Shown one piece after another: positions 36,374-42,889 of a stretch of DNA of 64,000 nucleotides. A program made the position numbers and the translations under genes. The notes beneath the pieces were generated by a model. It made no database searches and had not been told where the DNA came from. It worked only from the letters and a program-made list of their open reading frames with translations. The first letter of the stretch is position 1. Each line of letters starts with the position of its first letter. This DNA comes from Nitrospirota bacterium (GTDB taxonomy: Bacteria; Nitrospirota; Thermodesulfovibrionia; Thermodesulfovibrionales; UBA6898): the NCBI GenBank assembly GCA_021783515.1, contig JAJXTV010000020.1:1-64000 (forward strand), read 5' to 3'.

Positions 36374-36488
36374 GCTTGCGCTTTCCGGTTTTCACACATA
36401 ACAGTTTAATTTGAAACCGGACTATTTTCAACAGGCGGACCGGTGCAGCCGGGAAAGACCCTCACGGGGGATTTCAGATGAAAGAGGC

Positions 36489-36511
36489 GGGGGCGGCGGA
36501 GGGCCGCCCCC
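36489..36511 (-). terminator. Terminator after the cytochrome b/c operon
   Basis: A perfect 9-bp stem (GGGGGCGGC with GCCGCCCCC) around GGAGG lies 24 bases past the cytochrome b stop. On the minus strand it is followed by GCCTCTTTC, a weak pyrimidine tract. Confidence 0.6.
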
Positions 36512-36535
36512 GTCCTGAGTGTTGGTTCGGAGGAC

Positions 36536-37168
36536 TCAGTGTCCGTGCTCTTCTTCGAGTTCCTCATAGCCAGTGAACATCGCCTTGATATGCGCCGTAG
36601 CGGTATGTCCCAGCGTCGCAAGATAGATATGCACGAATATGAAGGACAAGAAAAAGAGGAACAGGAACACATGGACCGTGTCGACGATCTTTATCCCGCC
36701 GGCAAGGTTGATGAAATCCGCAAACCTCTTTGCGTCCCAGAGCAGCAGTCCCGAGACCAGCTGAAGCGGGATGAGCAGCAGCATGATCGCAAGATAGGCC
36801 ATCTGCTGCATCGGGTTGAACTTGTTGTCGGGCGTGCTGTGGTGCGGGTTCTGCTCCCCCATCAGGAGGCCGTACCCGTAATATCGCGCCTGTTTCAGGC
36901 TTCCCATGACGAACTTCTTCAGGTTCAGCGGCGGGATGTAGATCCGTATCTTGCCGGTGACGATGTAGTACACCAGCCAGATAAAGAAGTTGAAGATTAA
37001 CACGAACCCGAAGAAGTTGTGTATATCAACGGCTTCCCTGAATTTCATGAGCCCCAGTATTTCGCGGTAGCGAATCTGCAGGCCGGTCACGATCAGTACG
37101 ACAAAGCTGACCGCGTTGACCCAGTGCCAGATCCTGACAGGCAGCGGATGAAGATATATCCTTTTCAT
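36536..37168 (-). CDS. Membrane cytochrome b (b561/hydrogenase b-type)
   Basis: 210 residues, four hydrophobic segments. The N-terminus RIYLHPLPVRIWHWVNAVSF carries the two histidines typical of Ni/Fe-hydrogenase and thiosulfate-reductase cytochromes b. Later haem ligands are likely in AVDIHNFFGF and DTVHVFLFLFFLSFIFVHIY. The C-terminus is His/Glu-rich. It would exchange electrons between the quinone pool and the 13-haem cytochrome encoded immediately upstream (four-base ATGA overlap). The final electron partner is unknown. Confidence 0.9.
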   Translation of the reverse strand: MKRIYLHPLPVRIWHWVNAVSFVVLIVTGLQIRYREILGLMKFREAVDIHNFFGFVLIFNFFIWLVYYIVTGKIRIYIPPLNLKKFVMGSLKQARYYGYGLLMGEQNPHHSTPDNKFNPMQQMAYLAIMLLLIPLQLVSGLLLWDAKRFADFINLAGGIKIVDTVHVFLFLFFLSFIFVHIYLATLGHTATAHIKAMFTGYEELEEEHGH

Positions 37169-38928
37169 CTCTTGCCCTCCTTTCTCAGCTTGTTGAGCCT
37201 CTTGGCCTCACGTATCGGCGACGTAACCGCCCTCAGGGTGATATGGGCGATCGGCACCGCCATTCCGCCGAAGACCATCAGGATGCCGATCCAGTCGAGG
37301 ACCTTCAGCCTGGTGCTCCCGAGCACGTAGAACTGCTTCAGCGAAAGGAGCGAGAACATCGAGCCGAGCACCTCGGGCTTCGCCTTGTATCGCGTGAGTC
37401 TTCCGTCGGCTTTTACCACCGCGACCGTAACGCTCTTGAAAAAGTCGGATCCCTGACTGTGACAGTTTTCGCACTCCTTCACCGCATTTTTCTTTAAGGA
37501 AAGTTGATGCGCTTCCGCACCGGTGCTGACGTCCATCCGGCCGAAGAACGTCACCTTTGCGCCGGAGCCCTTTTCGTTCATCTGCCTGACGATGCTCCAG
37601 AGCTCTTCTGACTCTATGCCGTCGCCATGGGGGTCCAACTTCCCGGCCAGCCCTTCAGCCGTGGTCCCCATCAGTTTGGCCATCTGGTCCTCGGTAAACG
37701 GCTCACCCGTCTCCCGGTCGTACAGGCGAAGATATATGCCCTTCCCGGACCCCGGAGAATGGCAGGCGGCGCAGGCGACCGCGCTGAGGTGCAGGGCGGC
37801 GTTCGGCAGCCATTTCGTGTGTGCCGCTTCGGCATCCTTGTGGCACCCGAGACATGCGCCCTTGATCTTCTCCGTCATCGCCGTCACCTTCACCTCATGG
37901 GCGAAGTGGCAGGAGTAGCAAAGAGGCGCGTTGTGCGTTCCCTTTGCCTTCGCCATCCCGTGGACGCTCTTCGAATAGAGCTTGAAGATGTCCTCATGGC
38001 ATTTCCTGCAGGGGACGCCGCTTAAGGTCTCGTATGTTTCCTTCGGCCCCACCGAATGGAATCCGTGGCAGTCGGTGCAGACCGGGGCCTTGAGATTGCC
38101 TTCACTGATCATCTTTGAATGAATGCTCTCGCGGACTGCCTGGTACTTGTCGGGATGGCACCTCCTGCAGGCCTCGGAGACCGCAATCGAATGGGTCCTG
38201 CTGCTTGCAAACTCCTTGACCGGATGGGAGTTCCGCGAGTATTCGGAGTGGCAGTCGGAGCAGTCGTGTCCGTTGTGGACGGATGAGGCGAGCTTAGACG
38301 GATCGATATGCAGCGACAGCGTTTCCCCGTTTTTGTGCTTCTTGCTGATGTTCTGGCTGTGGCAGGTCAAACAGTACTGGTTGTTGCCGGCTGAGGCGGG
38401 TTTCCATTCTGCAATGCTCCTGATGGCGTGGGCTCCGTGACACCCCGTGCAAGGCGGACCGTTTGTTTTGTTCGTCAGAAAGGCGTGGTTCGGCTTTGCC
38501 CTGAGCTGAGCGTCTGAGTGGCATTTTCTGCATGCCGAGACCATTGCGAGCGCGAACGCCGCCCTGTCTTCATACATGCCCGAGTTGCCGGGGTGGGTAT
38601 TCGGAGATATCTTCCCGTGGCAGTCGGTGCAGCTGAGGAATCGGTGGACCGAGCTTTTTAAGTCGTTTCCGTTCACAAAGACGGACATCTTTTCCTTGTT
38701 CCGGAAGGTCTTCGTAAATTCCTGGGAGGAATGGCAGCCCATGCAGATAGCGGAGTTTTCGAGGATGTCGGTCTTCTTCGCCGTTGCGAGTTGAGGGAGC
38801 GCGATGAGAAGGGTCATGAGCGCTATGAGCGGCAGCAGGCAGATATAGAACATGCCGAGTATCGGGCCGAAGATGACGAGTCCGAGCGTGCCTTTTCCTG
38901 AGAGTTTCTCAGCTTTTTCTTCAGACAT
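37165..38928 (-). CDS. Membrane-anchored 13-haem cytochrome c
   Basis: 587 residues with thirteen CXXCH motifs (first CMGCH, last CENCH). They are spread over residues 60-500 and flanked by an N-terminal membrane helix (GPILGMFYICLLPLIALMTL) and a C-terminal one (VLDWIGILMVFGGMAVPIAH). Distal histidines are plentiful, as in bis-His multihaem proteins. A motif DPHGDGIESEELWSIV may be a calcium site. It probably shuttles electrons across the periplasm from the quinone-linked cytochrome b encoded next. The start is fixed by AAAAGGAGGTAGGAAAA. The membrane segment resembles that of the 126-residue protein at 46-426. Confidence 0.93.
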   Translation of the reverse strand: MSEEKAEKLSGKGTLGLVIFGPILGMFYICLLPLIALMTLLIALPQLATAKKTDILENSAICMGCHSSQEFTKTFRNKEKMSVFVNGNDLKSSVHRFLSCTDCHGKISPNTHPGNSGMYEDRAAFALAMVSACRKCHSDAQLRAKPNHAFLTNKTNGPPCTGCHGAHAIRSIAEWKPASAGNNQYCLTCHSQNISKKHKNGETLSLHIDPSKLASSVHNGHDCSDCHSEYSRNSHPVKEFASSRTHSIAVSEACRRCHPDKYQAVRESIHSKMISEGNLKAPVCTDCHGFHSVGPKETYETLSGVPCRKCHEDIFKLYSKSVHGMAKAKGTHNAPLCYSCHFAHEVKVTAMTEKIKGACLGCHKDAEAAHTKWLPNAALHLSAVACAACHSPGSGKGIYLRLYDRETGEPFTEDQMAKLMGTTAEGLAGKLDPHGDGIESEELWSIVRQMNEKGSGAKVTFFGRMDVSTGAEAHQLSLKKNAVKECENCHSQGSDFFKSVTVAVVKADGRLTRYKAKPEVLGSMFSLLSLKQFYVLGSTRLKVLDWIGILMVFGGMAVPIAHITLRAVTSPIREAKRLNKLRKEGKR

Positions 38929-39060
38929 TTTTCCTACCTCCTTTTCTTTGGATTTTTTGAGTCAGTCAGAAATATCTTCTCCTTTCACCTCCTTTCCTTC
39001 GGGACTGAAAGCCAGGCGGGCGGGAGATCCCTTCGCCTTAGCGGGGACTCCCAACACCTC

Positions 39061-39089
39061 CGGAACGTTCACAATCAGTAAACATTCCG
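39061..39089 (-). repeat. 29-base imperfect palindrome in the cytochrome leader
   Basis: The outer twelve pairs of this stretch match at ten positions (arms CGGAAcGTTcAC and GTaAACaTTCCG). It lies about 13-40 bases downstream of the predicted transcription start of the 13-haem cytochrome gene and could act as an mRNA hairpin or as an operator. It has no T-run on either strand. Confidence 0.5.
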
Positions 39090-39108
39090 CTGGCTCTTCT
39101 TAGTTATA

Positions 39109-39176
39109 ACCTTATCAGGAGATGCCTGCGAAGACAATTGGTAATAGTTCCTATTTGCGATGGGGGAAAAGTCCTA
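39109..39176 (-). promoter_or_regulatory. Candidate activator-dependent promoter (copy B)
   Basis: Minus strand: TAGGA, 18 bases, TAGGA, 7 bases, CCAATTGTCT, where TTGTCT acts as -35. A 17-base spacer and TAAGGT (weak -10) follow. The layout equals that at 469-535 within one base. It would serve the 13-haem cytochrome and cytochrome b genes with a leader of about 170 bases. Confidence 0.5.
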
Positions 39177-39240
39177 CCACTCAAAGGCCGCATGAACTCT
39201 GCCAGGTCCCGGAGATGGGATTCGGCTGGCTTCCCTGGGC

Positions 39241-39246
39241 TATAAT
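39241..39246 (+). promoter_or_regulatory. -10 element before the entericidin-like gene
   Basis: A perfect TATAAT lies 31 bases before the ATG at 39277. No convincing -35 is found 16-18 bases upstream, so the promoter may need an activator or a different sigma factor. Confidence 0.45.
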
Positions 39247-39276
39247 ACAGGGGCAGGAAAAAGAATAAGGAGGAAT

Positions 39277-39414
39277 ATGATGGTGAGACAGATAGCGTTT
39301 GCGATGGTGCTTATGTTTTGCATGGCCGTTGTGGCTGGATGCAATACAGTACAGGGCGTAGGCAAGGATATCCAGTCAGGCGGAAAGGCGATAGAACGGT
39401 CTTCGGGGAAATAG
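39277..39414 (+). CDS. Entericidin-like small lipoprotein
   Basis: 45 residues: a signal with lipobox VVAGC, then NTVQGVGKDIQSGGKAIERS. This is the entericidin A/B pattern (CNTxxGxGxDIxxxGxxI). These tiny lipoproteins sit in the cell envelope; EcnB of E. coli is linked to stationary-phase lysis, but the family's general role is unclear. AAGGAGGAAT in front of two consecutive ATGs supports expression. The gene is too short to stand out in a length-filtered search. Confidence 0.88.
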   Translation: MMVRQIAFAMVLMFCMAVVAGCNTVQGVGKDIQSGGKAIERSSGK

Positions 39415-39500
39415 CAACAGTCTCATAATTATATTTTCACATTGTGATGCCCGAGGACTTCAACCGGGCTCCATGCACTTCGATACGGGCTGAGTGAGAG

Positions 39501-40430
39501 TTACTCCGCAGTCCGTCTGAGTCTTGAAAGCAGGCGGTTGATCTGTGGGATCGCCGCAACCGCCGCCTTTTCCCCTTCGAGGATCGCTTCGCTTCTCTTG
39601 TCGAAATCGGCCGAGCCGATATATCCCACCTTCGGCCTGATGACTATATCGGCCCGCGTCAACTGAGCAGCGGCGAGTTTAGCATACATGATATTGATCG
39701 ACTGGAGGATCGTGTCGATAGTGCCTTCGGGCTGGCGGGTGTCGAGGTCGGCCGAGATGTCGACCGCGATCACGATGTCCGCGCCGTATCGTCTCGCGGC
39801 ATCGACCGCAACGGGGCTGACCACACCGCCGTCGACGTACATTACGTTTCCGATATCCTTCGGTCTGAAGACCCCGGGGATCGAGCAGCTGGCGCGCACC
39901 GCCGCACCGGTGTTTCCCCTGCCGAAAACGACCTCCTGGCCTGCCGGAACGCTTGTCGCAACCGCATAGAAGGGGGTCGCCATCTTCTCGATAGGGGTAT
40001 TTCTCACCATATGGTTGACGAACTCTTCGAGCTTGTCGCCCTTGATGAAGCCGTTGTCCGGGATCGTCATGTCGATAATATCGTTTTTGTCGATCGCGAG
40101 GGCGGTCTTCTGGAGCTGGAAGGCGTCGCGGCTGTAGGCGTAGAGGCTGCCGACGAGACTGCCTGCGCTCGTGCCGACGATCATGTCGATAGGCACCTTG
40201 TTAGTCTCCAGGACCTTCAGGACGCCGATATGGGCAAAGCCTCGCGATGCCCCCGCCCCGAGCACTACGGCGACCTTGAGGGGCTTTGCCGGGGACTTTA
40301 CCTGCTGATTGGCGCAGGAGCCGACGAAGATCGCCAGTACTGCCGCGATCAGCGCAAGCCTTCCGCGGAGTCCGGTAGCGACCGTCCTGTCTCTTCCCCC
40401 GGAATGGGATTTAATGTATTTCATGACCAT
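39501..40430 (-). CDS. Patatin-like phospholipase, lipoprotein form
   Basis: A 309-residue serine hydrolase. After a basic N-terminus and hydrophobic core ending in FVGSC (lipobox), the patatin domain has the oxyanion loop GAGASRGFAHIG, the nucleophile in GTSAGS and the catalytic aspartate in VDGG. This is the RssA/YchK type. Such enzymes cleave acyl esters of phospholipids; here the lipid anchor would place it at the envelope. Two ATGs (40430 and 40424) could start it. The first lies eight bases after a TATAAT. Confidence 0.9.
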   Translation of the reverse strand: MVMKYIKSHSGGRDRTVATGLRGRLALIAAVLAIFVGSCANQQVKSPAKPLKVAVVLGAGASRGFAHIGVLKVLETNKVPIDMIVGTSAGSLVGSLYAYSRDAFQLQKTALAIDKNDIIDMTIPDNGFIKGDKLEEFVNHMVRNTPIEKMATPFYAVATSVPAGQEVVFGRGNTGAAVRASCSIPGVFRPKDIGNVMYVDGGVVSPVAVDAARRYGADIVIAVDISADLDTRQPEGTIDTILQSINIMYAKLAAAQLTRADIVIRPKVGYIGSADFDKRSEAILEGEKAAVAAIPQINRLLSRLRRTAE

Positions 40431-40438
40431 AACGATAC

Positions 40439-40444
40439 ATTATA
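40439..40444 (-). promoter_or_regulatory. Patatin gene -10 element, near-leaderless arrangement
   Basis: Minus-strand TATAAT ends eight bases before the first ATG of the patatin gene. The intervening GTATCGTT offers no ribosome site. Confidence 0.45.
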
Positions 40445-40519
40445 CGCCGTATGCCGGTCAGTCATGCAATGGTATTTGATATAATTGGGCTGATGTTCCA
40501 TGAAATAATGAACAAATTA

Positions 40520-40525
40520 TATAAT
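40520..40525 (+). promoter_or_regulatory. DUF192 gene -10 element, near-leaderless arrangement
   Basis: TATAAT ends eight bases before the ATG at 40534, with TTCCAT 18 bases upstream as a weak -35. The gap TACACCAT has no purine-rich ribosome site. Confidence 0.45.
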
Positions 40526-40533
40526 TACACCAT

Positions 40534-41052
40534 ATGAAAATTCCCGGGATGAAGAAAGGGCCGCTTTTCACATCAGCAATGGTTGCGTTACTTGTCTTTT
40601 TCCATGTATATGGCTGCAAAGCAGAAATGCCTCATAATATCCATGCAATCCCGTCCAAGCCGTCCCGCGAGATCTGCTTTCATAAAGATGGCGAGTTGTC
40701 CTTTGTCGGTAAGAACGGACAGAGGATTGTGACCATTGACATCGAGATACCGAAAACAGACGAAGAGATATCTACGGGGCTGATGTTCAGGCATAAGATG
40801 GCTGAAACAGAAGGAATGTTATTCGGGCATGAAAAAATGCCGATACAATTTTACTGGATGAAAAATACCTATATCCCGCTCGACATGATCTTCGTGGATA
40901 AGACCCTGGAGATTGTCGGGATCAGGAAGACTGCAACGCCGCTCTCTGAAGAGCTGATCCCGGTCCCCGCAGATACACAATACACTATCGAAGTAAACGG
41001 CGGATTTTGTGACAGGCATGGTATCAGTGTGGGGGATAAGATAGTGAAGTAA
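40534..41052 (+). CDS. DUF192 lipoprotein
   Basis: 172 residues: a signal with a possible lipobox (FHVYGC), a linker, then a DUF192 beta-barrel. The family motifs are RHKMAETEGMLF, FYWMKNTYIPLDMIFVDKT and YTIEVNGGFCDRHGI. DUF192 proteins are common, usually exported, and have no proven biochemical role. The gene is clearly richer in A and T than its surroundings, with codon use to match, so it may be a later arrival. A TATAAT lies eight bases before the ATG. Confidence 0.88.
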   Translation: MKIPGMKKGPLFTSAMVALLVFFHVYGCKAEMPHNIHAIPSKPSREICFHKDGELSFVGKNGQRIVTIDIEIPKTDEEISTGLMFRHKMAETEGMLFGHEKMPIQFYWMKNTYIPLDMIFVDKTLEIVGIRKTATPLSEELIPVPADTQYTIEVNGGFCDRHGISVGDKIVK

Positions 41053-41092
41053 GTCCTTTATTTATAGCCACTTGCGTTTAACAACAAATATC

Positions 41093-41121
41093 TTGACAGG
41101 TTGTCGCGGCTTCATTAAAAT
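41093..41121 (+). promoter_or_regulatory. Promoter of the IPTL-CTERM gene
   Basis: TTGACA (41093-41098), a 17-base spacer and TAAAAT (41116-41121). The ribosome site CGGGAGGTAACG follows and the ATG is at 41150. Confidence 0.65.
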
Positions 41122-41149
41122 GGTATAAAATCGCGGGAGGTAACGTATC

Positions 41150-41464
41150 ATGAATATTAAAGTTGTCTTTTTCATCGCTCTTCTTTTTGTCGCGGCTCTT
41201 CCTTTTTATGCCTTCGCGCAGCCGGCGCCAACCGGCGCCTGCTGCGCTCCTGCGGGCGGCTGCACTTTGGCAACAAGCGAAGCGAGTTGTGAGACGGGAA
41301 CGCTGAACATATTTCAGGGATTAGGCACGGTCTGCGACCCGAACCCCTGTCCGCAGCCGCCTGTCGCGCCTGCCATGAACGAATGGGGCATGCTGGTTTT
41401 TATCGGCCTGGCGGGGATCGGCGCAGTCTATTTCCTGAGGAGACAGCGAAGAGAAGAAAGATAA
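41150..41464 (+). CDS. Small exported protein with IPTL-CTERM-like sorting signal
   Basis: 104 residues: signal peptide ending in YAFAQ, a Cys-rich core of about 45 residues (TGACCAPAGGC ... CDPNPCPQP), then the C-terminal signal PAMNEWGMLVFIGLAGIGAV followed by YFLRRQRREER. The tripartite C-terminus (short motif with EWGM, membrane helix, Arg cluster) is that of IPTL-CTERM proteins, which are processed at the cell surface by a sorting enzyme. No exosortase-like gene is in the window. A strong terminator follows. The Cys-rich core resembles repeats found in larger surface proteins of this type. Confidence 0.82.
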   Translation: MNIKVVFFIALLFVAALPFYAFAQPAPTGACCAPAGGCTLATSEASCETGTLNIFQGLGTVCDPNPCPQPPVAPAMNEWGMLVFIGLAGIGAVYFLRRQRREER

Positions 41465-41492
41465 GATAGATTGTAGAAGGCAATTTCTTCGG

Positions 41493-41522
41493 GGGCGGGA
41501 TCCGGCATCTCGCCCTTTTTTT
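41493..41522 (+). terminator. Rho-independent terminator
   Basis: GGGCGGGAT pairs with ATCTCGCCC (one G-U pair) around a five-base loop, followed by seven T. It ends the IPTL-CTERM gene's transcript, 28 bases past the stop. Confidence 0.9.
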
Positions 41523-41722
41523 GGGATGGTTCATCTTTCAAAATCTCCCGCTTAGGCGGCCCGTATATCGCCGAAGCAGAAAAATTCGCACCGAGCACCA
41601 CTTCCCCCGCCGCTATCGAAATCCTTGTGCGGGATATCGGGCCCGGCACAGGCAAATGAATGCATCATCGCATCGGGAAGGACGTGAGGGACGCTCTTCC
41701 CGGCCGAAGGCGGCAGGGGAGT

Positions 41723-41983
41723 TTATTCAAAAGGCAGCTTCCGCTGGGCGGTCTGTCCATAGATCTGCTTCCCCAGCTCTTCCTGCACGATCTCCCAGCC
41801 CTCTTCGGTATGGGGGATAACGCACCGTGAACAATCTTTCATTCCGGTCGGAAGGACGGTGAAGTCACCTGGACAGGAGAGCAGAAAGAGGGGGCAGTAG
41901 CAGAAAAGACAGGAGTGCCAGTCCTTCAGGTCGTGACAGGGCAAAAATTCACACTTGAGATTGATGAAGCGCTTATAGTTCAT
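41723..41983 (-). CDS. Cysteine-rich small-domain protein (PF04071-like)
   Basis: 86 residues with seven or more cysteines in the pattern CEFLPCH ... CLFCYCPLFLLSCPG ... GMKDCSRCVIPH. It matches from memory the 'cysteine-rich small domain' that in methanogens and clostridia occurs alone or joined to cobalamin-related enzymes. A metal- or cluster-binding role is likely. It is the last gene of the nrdJ run, ten bases behind its neighbour. Since NrdJ needs adenosylcobalamin, a link to cobalamin is attractive but unproven. Confidence 0.75.
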   Translation of the reverse strand: MNYKRFINLKCEFLPCHDLKDWHSCLFCYCPLFLLSCPGDFTVLPTGMKDCSRCVIPHTEEGWEIVQEELGKQIYGQTAQRKLPFE

Positions 41984-41993
41984 GCCGCCGGTA

Positions 41994-42407
41994 CTATGAA
42001 TTATCCAGCGCTTCTTCGGCAGTCTTTTCGGGGACCCCGGCGTATCGCAACACCCTGAACCGGAAATGGGAAGACCCCCTGTGGTCGTAAAGGTAGACGG
42101 TATCTCCCCTGACGTTGCCTATGAAATAGGCCGAACTTCCGCGTATATGCAGAATGAACGTCTTCTGGTTGATGAAGATCTCGATCGAAAAACCGGAACT
42201 CGACGTGAAACGGTAGCTGCATTCGTTCGCATAGCCCGGGACGTAATCCCGGTGCTGTGCGTCGAATTCCCGGAGAAACCCTTCCCTCCCGAGCTCTTCC
42301 ATGTCGATCTCCTTCTCTCCGGAGAGATCATACAGCGCCGCTGCCCGCTTGCCGGAGATAAGACGGCAGACGATATAGGCGACTCCGGCGTGGGTATAGG
42401 TGTCCAT
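41994..42407 (-). CDS. Uncharacterised protein, paralogue A in the nrdJ operon
   Basis: 137 residues, family not recognised. It starts MDTYTHAGVAYIVCRLISGK and ends with a conserved block around HIRGSSAYFIGNVRGDTVYL. The same two blocks occur in the gene upstream (42497-42877), so the two arose by duplication. The middle part differs. The secondary structure looks mixed alpha/beta with several short strands. I chose the ATG at 42407 because it aligns with the paralogue's start and has GGGAG upstream; an in-frame ATG 24 bases earlier exists. Cytoplasmic, no membrane segment. Confidence 0.75.
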   Translation of the reverse strand: MDTYTHAGVAYIVCRLISGKRAAALYDLSGEKEIDMEELGREGFLREFDAQHRDYVPGYANECSYRFTSSSGFSIEIFINQKTFILHIRGSSAYFIGNVRGDTVYLYDHRGSSHFRFRVLRYAGVPEKTAEEALDNS

Positions 42408-42496
42408 TATTTCATCTCCCAAGTATTCCATATCACCTCTCTCTGCGTATGGAAGTTCTCACCCGGGGGCCGCGGCTACGCCGTTCCCCCGGACGG

Positions 42497-42877
42497 TCAA
42501 CAATCGACGGCCTTCCCGATGATCCGGTAGTTGAAGTGGGCCGAGGCCTTCTGGTCGTAAAAGTAGACCGAATCGCCGCGCACGGTCCCGATGAAATGGG
42601 ACGAGCTGCCGCGGATATATCCGATAAAGGAATTTCCCTTCACGGCAAGATCGACGGAATCTCCGGTCCGGAACGAATACTGGAACCTGCCGATATTGGG
42701 GGAACTCGCCATATAGCTCCAGTTGACGTAGCTGAACTCCTTCAGCTGCTCTGCATCGGGAAGGCTATCGATCTCGATCTCCCGCGACCCCATATAGTCA
42801 TAGAGCGACAGGATCTTCTTTCCGGCAATCAGCCGGCCTACGATATAGGCTATGTACGCATGGATGTGCGATTGCAT
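42497..42877 (-). CDS. Uncharacterised protein, paralogue B in the nrdJ operon
   Basis: 126 residues. It opens with MQSHIHAYIAYIVGRLIAGK, followed by SLYDYMGSREIEIDSL, and the C-terminal block is YIRGSSSHFIGTVRGDSVYF followed by YDQKASAHFNYR. The pairwise pattern with paralogue A is AYIVxRLIxGK ... LYDxxGxxEI ... IRGSSxxFIGxVRGDxVYxYD ... SxHFxxR. Such spacing suggests a small beta-rich domain with a ligand pocket. It begins 12 bases after nrdJ and should be co-expressed with it. No family was recognised. Confidence 0.75.
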   Translation of the reverse strand: MQSHIHAYIAYIVGRLIAGKKILSLYDYMGSREIEIDSLPDAEQLKEFSYVNWSYMASSPNIGRFQYSFRTGDSVDLAVKGNSFIGYIRGSSSHFIGTVRGDSVYFYDQKASAHFNYRIIGKAVDC

Positions 42878-42889
42878 CGGGCAGTTACC

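Noticed and set aside
41428-41655. Minus-strand open frame of 75 codons over the end of the IPTL-CTERM gene
   Set aside because: It runs through the strong plus-strand terminator and into a supported gene, has no ribosome site and no recognisable domain.
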